Notes: generated from the sequence alone by a model not told the origin. A stretch of DNA of 64,000 bases from Bradyrhizobium sp. Ghvi (GCF_900115265.1 NZ_FOVU01000016.1:1-64000); one strand, 5' to 3'. Counted from the stretch's first letter, positions 9,144 through 18,464 are shown. A program made the numbers and translations.

Positions 9144-10613
9144 ATGGCGGATTACGACCTCGCGATCATCGGCGGCGGCCTCAATGGCGTCAGCCTCGCG
9201 CGTGATGCGGCCGGTCGCGGCCTGCGGGTCATCCTGATCGAGCAGGGCGATCTCGGTGGAGCAGCCTCATCAGCGACGCCGCGGCTGATCCATGGCGATC
9301 TGTCGGTGCTGGAGCGTCGCGGCTTCCGGCGGGTGCGCCGGGCTCTTGCCGAACGCCGAACCTGGCTGCGGATCGCGCCGCATCTGGTGCGGCCGATGAG
9401 TTTTGTGATCCCGGCGCATGCCGACGAGCGTCCGCCATGGCTGTTGCGGGCCGGATTGTATGTTTACGACGCGCTCGCGAACCGCGGCGGCCTGCCTGCA
9501 GCGACGACCCTCGACATCACGCATCATCCGGTCGGCAACGCGCTGAAGCGTCCGTTCGGCATCGCATTTGAATATGCTGATTGTATCGTCGACGATTCGC
9601 GCCTCGTCGTGCTCACGGCGCTGGATGCCGCCGAACGTGGTGCCGCGATCCGCACCGGGGCGCGCTGCGTGCGCGCCGACAGGACCGACATCTGGCGGCT
9701 CGCGCTGATCGATCGCGGCCATCGCCGCGTGATCACCGCGCGTGCGCTGGCCAATGCCACCGGGGGCTGGACGTCGTTGGTCGCCGAAACGGTGCTGCGA
9801 CAGCCGGTGCCGGCGATGGCGGCCGTGCAGATGAGCCAGATCGTCGTGCCGAAGTTGTTCGAATCCGACAACGTCTATGTGTTCCAGAACACTGACGGGC
9901 GACTGATTTTTGCCAGCCCGTTCCAACCCGACTTCACACTGATCGGCACGGTCACGCACGGCTTCACGGGAGATCCCGCGATTGTTGCCATGCCAAGCGC
10001 CGATGTCAGCTACCTCTGCGAGGCCGTGAGCCGTTACTTCCGCGAGCGCGTCACCCCGACCGACGTGGTTCGCACGGTCTCCGGCGTCAATTTGACGCTC
10101 GCAGCCGCAGGACGACGAGACCTTACGATGCTGTTCCACGCGCGCCGGCGCAAAGCGCCGCTGCTCACGATCTTTGGCGGCGATGTCACGACGTCGCGGC
10201 TGCGCGCAGAGCGGGCGGTGACGCGGCTGACGCCGTTCTATCCCATGTCGCGGCCCTGGACCTCAGGCGCAACATTGCCTGGCGGCGATTTCCCCTGGGA
10301 CCGATTCGAGACCGAAGTCGATCTCGCCTGCCACCGCTGGCAGTTTCTCTCGGAGCCGCAGGCCCGGCGGCTCGTTGCGGCCTACGGCACGCGGCTGCCC
10401 GATGTGCTGGGCGAGGCGAAGACACGCGAAGAGCTCGGCCAGGCCTTCGGTCCTGAATTGACGGGTGCCGAGGTGCGTTATCTCATGGCCCGCGAATGGG
10501 CGCGCTTCCCCGAGGACATCCTCTGGCGCCGCTCTAAGCTCGGCCTGACCATGCCCGTGGCGGACCGCGATGCGCTGGCTGTGTTCATGGCAAATCCACT
10601 GCGAACCGGTTGA
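9144..10613 (+). CDS. glpD: Glycerol-3-phosphate dehydrogenase, GlpD family
   Basis: This flavoprotein family oxidises sn-glycerol 3-phosphate to dihydroxyacetone phosphate at the inner membrane. The 489-residue protein has GGGLNG (10-15) for FAD and follows the GlpD pattern through residue 60, where SATPRLIHGDL replaces the usual SSASSKLIHGGL. It has a normal-length C-terminal cap domain. The divergence in this FAD/substrate loop suggests a separate GlpD subfamily. Its stop overlaps the upstream part of the next frame and a polyamine-type ABC transporter follows 53 bases on, in the same direction, so co-transcription is likely. Confidence 0.85.
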   Translation: MADYDLAIIGGGLNGVSLARDAAGRGLRVILIEQGDLGGAASSATPRLIHGDLSVLERRGFRRVRRALAERRTWLRIAPHLVRPMSFVIPAHADERPPWLLRAGLYVYDALANRGGLPAATTLDITHHPVGNALKRPFGIAFEYADCIVDDSRLVVLTALDAAERGAAIRTGARCVRADRTDIWRLALIDRGHRRVITARALANATGGWTSLVAETVLRQPVPAMAAVQMSQIVVPKLFESDNVYVFQNTDGRLIFASPFQPDFTLIGTVTHGFTGDPAIVAMPSADVSYLCEAVSRYFRERVTPTDVVRTVSGVNLTLAAAGRRDLTMLFHARRRKAPLLTIFGGDVTTSRLRAERAVTRLTPFYPMSRPWTSGATLPGGDFPWDRFETEVDLACHRWQFLSEPQARRLVAAYGTRLPDVLGEAKTREELGQAFGPELTGAEVRYLMAREWARFPEDILWRRSKLGLTMPVADRDALAVFMANPLRTG

Positions 10614-10666
10614 GGAAAGCCGGATCCGCCGCTAGCGTGCGGCGGCACTTGGGGTTGGCAGGGACC

Positions 10667-11836
10667 ATGACTGACGAGTCACCGAGAACAGGCGCCGCAG
10701 CCAATGCGGCTGGAGATGCGTATCCGGGCGCAAGCGAGCCGCTGCTGCGCATCGAGGGCGTTGCCAAGACGTTTGGAACATTTCGTGCAGTGGACGGCGT
10801 GTCGCTCGACATCAAGGCCGGCGAATTCTTTGCGCTGCTTGGACCGAGCGGCTGCGGCAAGACCACGCTGCTGCGTATGCTCGCGGGCTTTGAGGCCCCG
10901 GACGAAGGGCGCATCCTGCTCGGCGGCAAGGATATCGCGCAGGCGCTGCCGCACGAGCGCCCCATCAACATGATGTTCCAGAACTACGCGTTGTTTCCGC
11001 ATCTGTCGGTGCGCGACAACATCGCCTTTGGCCTCAAGCGCGCCGGCATGTCGCGCGCCGACATCGTCCCCCGTGTCGCGGAGATGGTTGCGCTGGTGAA
11101 GCTCGAGGGGCTGGAGAAGCGCAAACCCGACCAGCTCTCCGGCGGCCAGCGACAGCGCGTCGCGCTGGCCCGCGCATTGGCGCGCCGGCCGCAATTGTTG
11201 CTGCTCGACGAGCCGCTCGCAGCGCTCGACAAGAAGCTGCGCGAAAATACGCAAGTCGAGTTGATGGAGCTCCAGCGCCGGCTCGGCATGACCTTCATCG
11301 TCGTCACCCACGACCAGGAAGAGGCGATGACGATGGCCAGCCGGATCGGCGTGATGAAGTCAGGCAAGCTCGCCCAGGTCGCGTCCCCGCGCGAGCTCTA
11401 CGAGGCACCGCGCTCGCGCTGGATCGCGGAGTTCGTCGGCGACATCAATCTGTTCGACGCCGAGTCCAAATTGCGCGATGGTCATCGCCTGGTCGTTGGC
11501 ACGCGTGATGCGGGCACGCTGGTGGTGGCCGAGCCGCGCCAACCGCTCGGTGATGTCAAATTCTCGGTCGCGATCCGCCCCGAAAAGATCAAGCTGTCGC
11601 GTCGCGGTCCCGCGAGCGAGGCTGGTCGTGAAACCGCGATCAACGCCCTGGACGGCGTGATCGCCGACATCTGCTATCTCGGCGGCACCACCACGTACAA
11701 GGTCAAGCTCGATGCCGGCGGAATCGTGGAGGCGTCCGTCGCCAACAGCGCGCGCCTCGATGTCGATGCCTATAGCCTGAACCAGCATGTCGTCGCCTGG
11801 TTCACGCCCGACGATTGCGTGGTGCTTCCGTCATGA
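10667..11836 (+). CDS. potA: ABC transporter ATPase, spermidine/putrescine type
   Basis: This is the cytosolic ATPase of an importer in the PotA/PotG class. The 389-residue protein has Walker A GPSGCGKTT (59-67), signature LSGGQ (157-161), Walker B ending in D181-E182, and a C-terminal TOBE-like domain from about residue 290. I chose the ATG at 10667, which leaves a 25-residue lead before the ABC domain; the frame is open back to 10610 but overlaps glpD. Its stop overlaps the first permease start (ATGA). The transported substrate is inferred only from family likeness; putrescine, spermidine or another cation is possible. Confidence 0.9.
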   Translation: MTDESPRTGAAANAAGDAYPGASEPLLRIEGVAKTFGTFRAVDGVSLDIKAGEFFALLGPSGCGKTTLLRMLAGFEAPDEGRILLGGKDIAQALPHERPINMMFQNYALFPHLSVRDNIAFGLKRAGMSRADIVPRVAEMVALVKLEGLEKRKPDQLSGGQRQRVALARALARRPQLLLLDEPLAALDKKLRENTQVELMELQRRLGMTFIVVTHDQEEAMTMASRIGVMKSGKLAQVASPRELYEAPRSRWIAEFVGDINLFDAESKLRDGHRLVVGTRDAGTLVVAEPRQPLGDVKFSVAIRPEKIKLSRRGPASEAGRETAINALDGVIADICYLGGTTTYKVKLDAGGIVEASVANSARLDVDAYSLNQHVVAWFTPDDCVVLPS

Positions 11837-12744
11837 GCGCGCGCCGGATTTTTGCGCGGCCGGCGCGCTTTGCCGCGATCGCGCCCTATGTCTGGATGGT
11901 GCTGTTCTTCCTGGTGCCGTTCGGCTTCGTGCTGAAGATCAGCCTGTCGCAGACGGTGATCGCGCAGCCGCCTTACGAGCCGGTGTTCGACCTGACGGCA
12001 GGGTGGGCGGCAATCCAGGCAGCTTTTGCCGCGCTCTCGATCGACAATTTCCGGCTGCTCGCCTCCGACGATCTCTATGTGTTGGCTTATTTGCGCAGCC
12101 TGACGGTCGCCGCGACGGCGACCGCGTTGCTGCTGCTGATCGGCTATCCCATCGCCTATGGCATGGCGCGGCTGCCGAAGCGTTGGCAGGCGGTGGCGAT
12201 GGTGCTGGTTATCGTGCCGTTCTGGACCTCGTTCCTGATCCGCATCTATGCCTGGATCAACATCCTCCAGCATGACGGCGTGCTCAATCAGATCCTGCTG
12301 AGGCTGCATCTGGTCAGCCAGCCCGTGGTTTGGCTCTCCACCGACACGGCGATGTATATCGGCATCGTCTATTCCTATCTGCCGTTCATGATTCTGCCGC
12401 TCTATGCCACGCTCGCCAAGATGGAGCCGACGCTGGAGGAGGCCGCCAGCGATCTCGGCGCGCCGCCGTGGCAGGTGTTCTGGCTGGTGACGTTTCCGCT
12501 GTCGCTGCCCGGCGTCGGCGCCGGCGTGCTGCTCTGCTTCATCCCAATCGTCGGCGAGTTCGTGATCCCGGACCTTCTCGCCGGCTCCAATGCGCTTATG
12601 ATCGGCCAGACCCTGTGGCTTGAATTCTTCACCAACAAGGATTGGCCGGTGGCTTCTGCCGCGGCGATCGTGCTGCTCGTGGTGTTGCTGTTGCCGCTTC
12701 TGCTCTACGAGCGGCTGCAGCGGCGGCAGCTGGAGGAGCGTTGA
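11833..12744 (+). CDS. potH: ABC transporter permease, PotB/PotH type
   Basis: The 303-residue inner-membrane protein has about six transmembrane helices and the cytoplasmic EAA loop EEAASDLGAPPWQ near residue 202, through which it contacts the ATPase. Start at 11833 is set by the ATGA overlap with the upstream ATPase gene. It forms a heterodimer with the next permease. The large periplasmic loop near residues 50-75 is typical of PotB/PotH. Confidence 0.9.
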   Translation: MSARRIFARPARFAAIAPYVWMVLFFLVPFGFVLKISLSQTVIAQPPYEPVFDLTAGWAAIQAAFAALSIDNFRLLASDDLYVLAYLRSLTVAATATALLLLIGYPIAYGMARLPKRWQAVAMVLVIVPFWTSFLIRIYAWINILQHDGVLNQILLRLHLVSQPVVWLSTDTAMYIGIVYSYLPFMILPLYATLAKMEPTLEEAASDLGAPPWQVFWLVTFPLSLPGVGAGVLLCFIPIVGEFVIPDLLAGSNALMIGQTLWLEFFTNKDWPVASAAAIVLLVVLLLPLLLYERLQRRQLEER

Positions 12745-12745
12745 G

Positions 12746-13558
12746 ATGCGCAAATTCTCCCGCCTCTCTCGCTTCAACGTCGCTTCGCTGGCATTAGGGC
12801 TCGCCTTCCTCTATCTGCCGATCCTCATTCTTGTGATCTATTCCTTTAACGCCTCGCGGCTGGTGACGGTGTGGGGCGGCTGGTCGCTGCGCTGGTATCA
12901 CGAGTTCTTTGCCGATCGCGCCATGATCGAGGCGTCCTGGATGAGCCTGCGGGTCGCGGTCTCATCCGCGACGCTCGCCACGGTGCTCGGCACGCTGGCC
13001 GCGGTGGCGCTGTCGCGAGCCGAGCGCTTTCGCGGCCGCACGTTGTTCTCCGGCATGCTCTATGCACCCCTGGTGATGCCCGAGGTGATCACCGGCCTGT
13101 CGCTGCTCTTGCTGTTCGTTGCGCTGAACGCCGAGCGCGGTTTCTGGACGGTGACGATCGCCCACACCACGCTGACGATGTGTTTCGTCGCCGTGGTCGT
13201 TCAGTCGCGCCTCGGCTCGCTCGACCGCTCGCTTGAGGAGGCGGCGATGGACCTCGGCTGCGCCCCTGTCCGCGCTTTCGTTCTCGTGACGTTGCCGCTG
13301 ATCGCGCCAGCAATCGTCGCCGGATGGATGCTCGCCTTCACGCTCTCCCTCGACGATCTCGTGATCGCGAGCTTCACCACCGGCCCCGGCTCGGCAACCC
13401 TGCCGATCCGGATCTATTCAGAGGTGCGGCTTGGCGTGAAGCCTGAGATCAACGCGATCTGCACGCTGGTGATCGCCCTGATCGCGGTGGTCATCGTCAT
13501 CGCCTCGCTTGCTTCAAAACTGTCGAGCTCGCAGGGCGAGAGCGCAGCGCCTCTCTAG
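12746..13558 (+). CDS. potI: ABC transporter permease, PotC/PotI type
   Basis: The product is a 270-residue permease with about six membrane helices and an EAA loop EEAAMDLGCAPVRAF near residue 164. The ATG at 12746 is one base after the stop of the first permease and has a GGAGGAG ribosome site inside the end of that gene. The periplasmic binding protein (PotD/PotF type) that this transporter needs is not encoded next to it, so it must be recruited from elsewhere. Confidence 0.9.
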   Translation: MRKFSRLSRFNVASLALGLAFLYLPILILVIYSFNASRLVTVWGGWSLRWYHEFFADRAMIEASWMSLRVAVSSATLATVLGTLAAVALSRAERFRGRTLFSGMLYAPLVMPEVITGLSLLLLFVALNAERGFWTVTIAHTTLTMCFVAVVVQSRLGSLDRSLEEAAMDLGCAPVRAFVLVTLPLIAPAIVAGWMLAFTLSLDDLVIASFTTGPGSATLPIRIYSEVRLGVKPEINAICTLVIALIAVVIVIASLASKLSSSQGESAAPL

Positions 13559-13572
13559 ATGAGGAATGGGTC

Positions 13573-14073
13573 ATGATATTCGTCTATCAAGTCCTGATCC
13601 ATACCCCGCCCTGGGTCTGGATCCTGCTGGCCTATCTGGTCTGGCAAGGCATCAAGTCGATGCAGCCGCGCAAGGCGCCGATCTGGCGTGCATTGATTGT
13701 CCCTGTCGTCTTCATCGCCTGGGGCGTTTCGAGGATAGGTTTCGGACATCAGGACAGCCAATGGCCGCTGATCGCTTGGATCGTCGCGGCGCTCGTGCTG
13801 CTGCCGCTCGGCGTGCTGACACCGCGTCCGTTCGATGTCGATCACAAGACGGGAGAGATCATCCGTCCGGGCAGCGCGTTCGGGCTGATCCGCAATCTCG
13901 TCGTGTTTTTTCTACAGTATACGGTGAGCGTGATCTCGGCGATCGACGCCGGCGATCGCGCGATGGCCATCATCGTCGGCCGCGCCATCTCGGGCGCGAC
14001 CGCCGGCTATTTCTTTGGCTCGATGATCGCGCTGCTGATTGCTTATCGCAGGAAGCGCGCGGCCGATGTTTAG
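13573..14073 (+). CDS. Small multi-pass membrane protein (DUF6622-like)
   Basis: The 166-residue protein has four to five hydrophobic helices and opens MIFVYQVLIHTPPWVWILLA. The pattern resembles the DUF6622 family as I remember it, whose function is unknown. It starts 14 bases after the second permease and could be the last gene of that operon. It converges on the sugar permease gene and overlaps it by four bases at 14070-14073. No charged catalytic motif is visible, so a structural or regulatory role in the membrane is as likely as any other. Confidence 0.7.
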   Translation: MIFVYQVLIHTPPWVWILLAYLVWQGIKSMQPRKAPIWRALIVPVVFIAWGVSRIGFGHQDSQWPLIAWIVAALVLLPLGVLTPRPFDVDHKTGEIIRPGSAFGLIRNLVVFFLQYTVSVISAIDAGDRAMAIIVGRAISGATAGYFFGSMIALLIAYRRKRAADV

Positions 14074-14936
14074 GACTTCACCGCGCCCGCCGTGAGCCCG
14101 CCCACCATGTAGCGGCGGAAAGCGTAGTAGACCGCGGCCGGCGGCAGCGCGTAGATGAAGCCGGTGGTCATCAACAGCTCCCAGGGCGAATCGTCGGCGG
14201 CGAGGAAGTTGCCGAGCGCGACAGGAAGGGTGATCTCCTGGTCGTTCGAGAGCAGCAGGAACGCGTAGAGATATTCGTTCCAGGCGAGCAGCACCGCATA
14301 AGTGCCGATCGCGACCAGCGAGGGCATCATCAGCGGCAGATAGACCAGGCGGAAGATCTGCAGCGTGGTGGCGCCGTCCATCACCGCGGCTTCATCCAAC
14401 TCGACCGGCAGCTTGTCCGAGGCCTGCTTGAGCACCCAGATCGCGTAAGGCGAGGCGATCGTCACCATGGCCAGGATCAGCGACCAGTGATTGTTGAGCA
14501 GGCCGTAATTGCCCATGGTGCGGTACATCGGCACGGCGAGGAACGCCGCGGGAATGAAATAGGTGAACAGCGCAAGGTTCAGCACCATGCGCCCGCCCGG
14601 TACCTTCAGCCGCGAGATCGAGAAGGCCGCGGCCGTGGCGACGAACAGCGTGAGCACGCCGACGGCAGCTGCGATCAGCGTCGAATTCCAGAACTGGACA
14701 TAGAAGTCGCGCAGGAAATAGTGCTGCTGCTTGAACACGATTTCGAAATTGTGCAGCGTCGGATGATCCGGCCACAGCTTGCCCGAAAACGCGTCCTCCT
14801 TCGGGGAGATCGCGAACAGGAACATGTGGTAGATCGGAATCATCGTCCACAGGAAGACGGGAATGCCGATCAGGAGCAGCCGCGCTTCCGTCGCGACGTC
14901 ACGCCAGGAAAATTCGCTCACGCCGGGAAGCTTCAT
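14070..14936 (-). CDS. Sugar ABC transporter permease, MalG type
   Basis: This 288-residue permease of the carbohydrate uptake-1 family has six membrane helices. Its cytoplasmic loop ELDEAAVMDGATTLQIFRLV near residue 190 is the EAA motif that docks on the ATPase. The ATG at 14934-14936 overlaps the stop of the partner permease (ATGA), so I use it rather than an upstream frame extension that lies inside the partner gene. It works with the permease at 14933 and the binding protein at 15898. No ATPase gene is present in the cluster. Confidence 0.92.
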   Translation of the reverse strand: MKLPGVSEFSWRDVATEARLLLIGIPVFLWTMIPIYHMFLFAISPKEDAFSGKLWPDHPTLHNFEIVFKQQHYFLRDFYVQFWNSTLIAAAVGVLTLFVATAAAFSISRLKVPGGRMVLNLALFTYFIPAAFLAVPMYRTMGNYGLLNNHWSLILAMVTIASPYAIWVLKQASDKLPVELDEAAVMDGATTLQIFRLVYLPLMMPSLVAIGTYAVLLAWNEYLYAFLLLSNDQEITLPVALGNFLAADDSPWELLMTTGFIYALPPAAVYYAFRRYMVGGLTAGAVKS

Positions 14937-15805
14937 CGCGACAACCGTTTCATCATGAAGTACACGAGCGGCAGGACAAACGGCATCGCGCAGACGATGG
15001 AAGCCATCGCCAGCGAAAGCTGGTCGAGCCGGAGATAGCGGATGCCGAGCGTCGACAGCACATGCGTGAGGTCGGCCGGACCACCGCCGGTAAGAAGATA
15101 GACGCTGTTGAAGTCCCCCAACGTCCAGATCATCGAAAGCAGCGTGCAGGTCACATAGAGCGTCTGCATCGACGGCCAGGTAATGAAGCGGAATTTCTGC
15201 CACCAGCTGGCGCCATCGACCTCGGCGGCCTCGAACAGATCGTGCGAGATCGCAAGGCGGCCGGTGATCAGGATCATCGTCCAGAACGGCAGCGACTTCC
15301 AGATGTGCACGGCGATCGCCATGGTCAGCGCGACTGTCGGGTCGTTCAGCCAGTTCGGACCGTCGTCACCGGTGAAGGTAAAGATGAAATGGTTCACCAT
15401 GCCCCATTCGGGGTTGAGCATGAACCGCACCGACAGGATGGTCGGGATCGACGGCACGGCCCAGGGCAGGATGAAGATGACCGACAGCCATTTGATCCAG
15501 GTGCGCTGCTGGGCGAAAAAGCCGGACAGGAACAGCGCGATCAGCATCTTGATGTTGATGCCGATGACCAGGAAGATCAGCGTGTTGACCGCGGCGCGCG
15601 CGAAAATGGGGTCGTTATAAAGCGCGACATAGTTCGACGGCTCCCGCGCCAGCCACAGCCCGTAGCAGACGGGGTAGACGACGAAGGCAAGGAAGACGAG
15701 CAGATAGGGTGCGAGCAGCACGATGCCCCAAATCTGCGCCGGGGTCAGCCGCGACGACAGGGGCGGGCCGGGGATTGCCTGATCGCCAGAGAGCGTAATG
15801 GCCAT
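14933..15805 (-). CDS. Sugar ABC transporter permease, MalF type
   Basis: This is the other half of the membrane channel: 290 residues, six helices, EAA loop LFEAAEVDGASWWQKFRF near residue 200. I favour the ATG at 15803-15805; a TTG 18 bases upstream would add six residues. It lies 92 bases behind the binding-protein gene, separated by a GC hairpin at 15831-15851 that probably lowers permease expression relative to the binding protein. Confidence 0.92.
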   Translation of the reverse strand: MAITLSGDQAIPGPPLSSRLTPAQIWGIVLLAPYLLVFLAFVVYPVCYGLWLAREPSNYVALYNDPIFARAAVNTLIFLVIGINIKMLIALFLSGFFAQQRTWIKWLSVIFILPWAVPSIPTILSVRFMLNPEWGMVNHFIFTFTGDDGPNWLNDPTVALTMAIAVHIWKSLPFWTMILITGRLAISHDLFEAAEVDGASWWQKFRFITWPSMQTLYVTCTLLSMIWTLGDFNSVYLLTGGGPADLTHVLSTLGIRYLRLDQLSLAMASIVCAMPFVLPLVYFMMKRLSR

Positions 15806-15830
15806 TCTTTTCGGACTCTTCAAAGAGAAG

Positions 15831-15851
15831 CCGGCCGCGAAACGCGGCCGG
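15831..15851 (-). other. Stem-loop between binding-protein and permease genes
   Basis: CCGGCCGCG and CGCGGCCGG form a perfect 9-base stem with a three-base loop. Its place in the operon, after the binding-protein gene, is the usual one for an mRNA element that protects the upstream message and gives more binding protein than permease. The run after it (CTTCTCTTTG) is only partly U-rich, so partial termination is possible. Confidence 0.55.
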
Positions 15852-15897
15852 TGTTGTTCTTACACCTCTCCACGCGAGGCGGGGAGGGGGGGATGAC

Positions 15898-17283
15898 TTA
15901 ACCCGCGACCTGCTTGATGCGGGCGATCAGTTCGTCGACGGCCTTGTCGACCGGAACCTTCTCGCTGACCACCCGGTTCATCGCCTTGGCCCACGCGTTC
16001 TCGTTGTTCAGGATCGTGAACTTCCAGTTCTTGGTGAAGTCGAACGGCGCGGTGCCGCCGGTGAACTGGGCATAGACCGCCTTGCGGTGCTTGTCAGCCT
16101 GCCAGAACGGGCTTGCCTGGCTTTCCTTGGTCACCGGGAACCAGCGGCCGAGCGCGCCCTCGATATAGGGACGGACGTTCTCTTCCTGAAGCAGGAAGCT
16201 GATGAACTGCTTGGCTTCGGCCTTGTTCTTGGCCGACGTGAAGATCAGCCCGGTCTTGACGTCGGAACGATACTTGATCGTCGAACCATCCGGAGCCTTG
16301 GGGAAGGACGCCGTGATGATGTCCTGCTCATAGGCCTTCTTGCCGGCGTCACGCTGCTCCTGGGTGAGCGCCTGGTTCTGCGAGTCCTCGTACCACTTCG
16401 CCGCGATCGAGATCGTGAAGTTGTGGGTCATCACGATGGTCTTGTTGTGGAAGGCGACGTTGTTGTCCGGATCCTTCCAGGTCGTCGAGGACGGCGGTGT
16501 GCAGCCCTTGATGTAGGTGTCGGTGTAGTCCTTCATCGCCTTGATCAGGCCATCGCGGACCTTGGGATCGTCGACGAGCAGCTTGCCGTCATCGTCGACC
16601 AGCTTGACGTGATAGGCATCCATGAAAGTGTAGAACGACTGGAACGAGTCGGTGGATTCCACGCCCATCGGCTGGCCGACAGCATAGATGCGCTGGCCGG
16701 TCGCCTTGCGGATCGCCGGCTGCACCTTGTCGCACCAGAACGACCAATAGCCATTCCAGTCGTTCGGAATGTCGCTCTGCTTGAAGCCGGCCTTCTCCAG
16801 CATGTCGTTCCAGATCTGGACGTGCATGCTCTGCTGCTTCAGCGGAAAGCCGTAATAGGCCTTCTTCTTGGTGACGTCGTTATAGAGGATCGAGGCGTCC
16901 AGCGTGTTCTGCACGAACCGGTCCTTGATCGGCTCCATGACGTCGGTGAGGTCCTCGAGCTTGCCCTCATAGGCCCATTTACCCTGCACCTGGACGTCGT
17001 ACGTATCGGAATAGGCGACATCGGGCACCGTACCGGCGTCGAGCGCGGCGACCGTCTTCGGAATCATGTCCTGGATCGCGTACTGCGACAATTCGACCTT
17101 GATGCCGGTCTTGGCCTCGAACTTCTTGATCGTCTCGAGCAGCGCGTCGTCTTCGGAGCGATAGAAGCCCTTGCCCCACCACACCGTGATCGTCTTCTGC
17201 TGCGCAAGGGCGGGTGCGGCGGCTGCAAACAGCCCAACCGCAGCGACCGCCAATGAAACTGCGCCAATAACCTTGGATTTCAC
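15898..17283 (-). CDS. Periplasmic sugar-binding protein of an ABC transporter
   Basis: The 461-residue product is a family 1 extracellular solute-binding protein. A signal peptide covers about residues 1-28 (hydrophobic core, then PALAQQ), and the mature part begins KTITVWWGKGFYRSEDDALL. A GAGGGAG ribosome site fixes the start at GTG 17281-17283. It delivers an unidentified sugar or polyol to the two permeases that follow it. Binding proteins with such aromatic openings often take oligosaccharides or polyols, but the substrate cannot be read from the sequence. A possible GntR-type operator lies upstream at 17365-17376. Confidence 0.9.
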   Translation of the reverse strand: MKSKVIGAVSLAVAAVGLFAAAAPALAQQKTITVWWGKGFYRSEDDALLETIKKFEAKTGIKVELSQYAIQDMIPKTVAALDAGTVPDVAYSDTYDVQVQGKWAYEGKLEDLTDVMEPIKDRFVQNTLDASILYNDVTKKKAYYGFPLKQQSMHVQIWNDMLEKAGFKQSDIPNDWNGYWSFWCDKVQPAIRKATGQRIYAVGQPMGVESTDSFQSFYTFMDAYHVKLVDDDGKLLVDDPKVRDGLIKAMKDYTDTYIKGCTPPSSTTWKDPDNNVAFHNKTIVMTHNFTISIAAKWYEDSQNQALTQEQRDAGKKAYEQDIITASFPKAPDGSTIKYRSDVKTGLIFTSAKNKAEAKQFISFLLQEENVRPYIEGALGRWFPVTKESQASPFWQADKHRKAVYAQFTGGTAPFDFTKNWKFTILNNENAWAKAMNRVVSEKVPVDKAVDELIARIKQVAG

Positions 17284-17364
17284 GTTTTTCTCCCTCAAAC
17301 GGCCGGTGTTTTAACCGGTCGGATAAAACACTAGCGCATGGCGGAAGTCCGATCTAGCGCCATC

Positions 17365-17376
17365 TTGTCAGACCAA
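17365..17376. promoter_or_regulatory. Possible GntR/FadR-type operator
   Basis: TTGTCAGACCAA is an interrupted palindrome close to the TTGGTCnGACCAA-like operators bound by FadR-type GntR regulators in rhizobia. It lies 82 bases upstream of the binding-protein GTG. One base is missing from a perfect arm, so the call is weak. No GntR gene is in the window. Confidence 0.25.
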
Positions 17377-17525
17377 TGTCGTGGGGACAGAGCTCCGGGG
17401 AGATGCTTAACGCGCGCGCATCGATCCAATCGCCGCATCAATTCGTGGCAATCAATTCGCGCTGTGTGGTGTCGCTGGGCCCGACCAAGCGCAGCTCCAC
17501 GCACCTGCTCGCTGCCAGCGAGCGC

Positions 17526-18464
17526 TTATTTCAGGCGGTGTGACCGCGGCTTGCCTTGCCCGCCGGTCCGGGGAGGAGAGCGCCATGCCTCGAGCAGCAT
17601 CTTGAGGAATTGGCTGGCATGAGGGGATAGTGTCGCCCCGCGCCTGCGCACGATGCCGATCGTCCGCGACACTTCCGGCTCGGTCAAGCGAATGGTGTGA
17701 ATGATCGGATGGCCGGCGGCGGGCGTCGCCAGCTTCGGGAGCACGGCGATGCCGAGGCCCGCTTCGACGAGGCCAAGCGAGCCGGAGAGGTGAGCGACCT
17801 CGTAGGACCAGTTGAGCTGGAGGCCGTGTCGCGCCAGCGCATTGTCGATCAAGGCGCGATTGCCGCTGTTGCGACCGACGGTGATGACCCGGTGCGGTAC
17901 GATATCCGGCCAGCTGACCTGCTTGCGCGATACCAACGGATGATCATGGCGGCAGGCCAGCACGAAAGGATCCTCAGCCAGTTTCTCGAATTCGATCTCG
18001 GCATGCGAAGCCCCGATGAAATTGATGCCGAAGTCGACTTCTCCGCGCGCGACCGCTTCCAGCCCCTCGTTGGCCCCGATGTCCAGAATCCGGATGCGAA
18101 TGCGCGGATACGCTTCGGCAAACCGGCCGATCGCACGCGGCAGGAAGTAGAACACAGCGGTCGGCACCGCGGCCACCGAGACCAGGCCTGAACTTCGCGC
18201 GCCGATATCCTGGATGGCGAGCACCGAGGTCTCGAACTCGTCGATGAGGCGCCGCACCTTCGGCAGGAAGTCGCGGCCGGTCATGGTGAGATTGACGTGG
18301 CGCGTCGATCGCTCGAGCAATGGTGCGCCGAGGCTTTCCTCCAGCTTCTGAATGCGGCGACTGAGCGCTGGTTGAGACAAGTTCAGCACCTTGGCGGTCC
18401 GGACGAAGCTTCCCGTCTCGGCGACGGTGATGAACGCCTTGAGGTCGAGCAGTTCTGCGTTCAT
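17526..18464 (-). CDS. LysR-family transcriptional regulator
   Basis: The 312-residue protein has a standard LysR N-terminal winged helix-turn-helix (residues 1-60, with SQPALSRRIQKLEESLGAPL) and a two-lobed effector domain (about 90-300). It is transcribed away from prpF, with a 119-base AT-rich gap between the starts, the classic layout for a LysR protein that controls its divergent neighbour. GGAG precedes the ATG. The likely effector is an organic acid handled by the prpF-dctA genes, by analogy with galR beside galD in Pseudomonas gallate degradation. Confidence 0.92.
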   Translation of the reverse strand: MNAELLDLKAFITVAETGSFVRTAKVLNLSQPALSRRIQKLEESLGAPLLERSTRHVNLTMTGRDFLPKVRRLIDEFETSVLAIQDIGARSSGLVSVAAVPTAVFYFLPRAIGRFAEAYPRIRIRILDIGANEGLEAVARGEVDFGINFIGASHAEIEFEKLAEDPFVLACRHDHPLVSRKQVSWPDIVPHRVITVGRNSGNRALIDNALARHGLQLNWSYEVAHLSGSLGLVEAGLGIAVLPKLATPAAGHPIIHTIRLTEPEVSRTIGIVRRRGATLSPHASQFLKMLLEAWRSPPRTGGQGKPRSHRLK

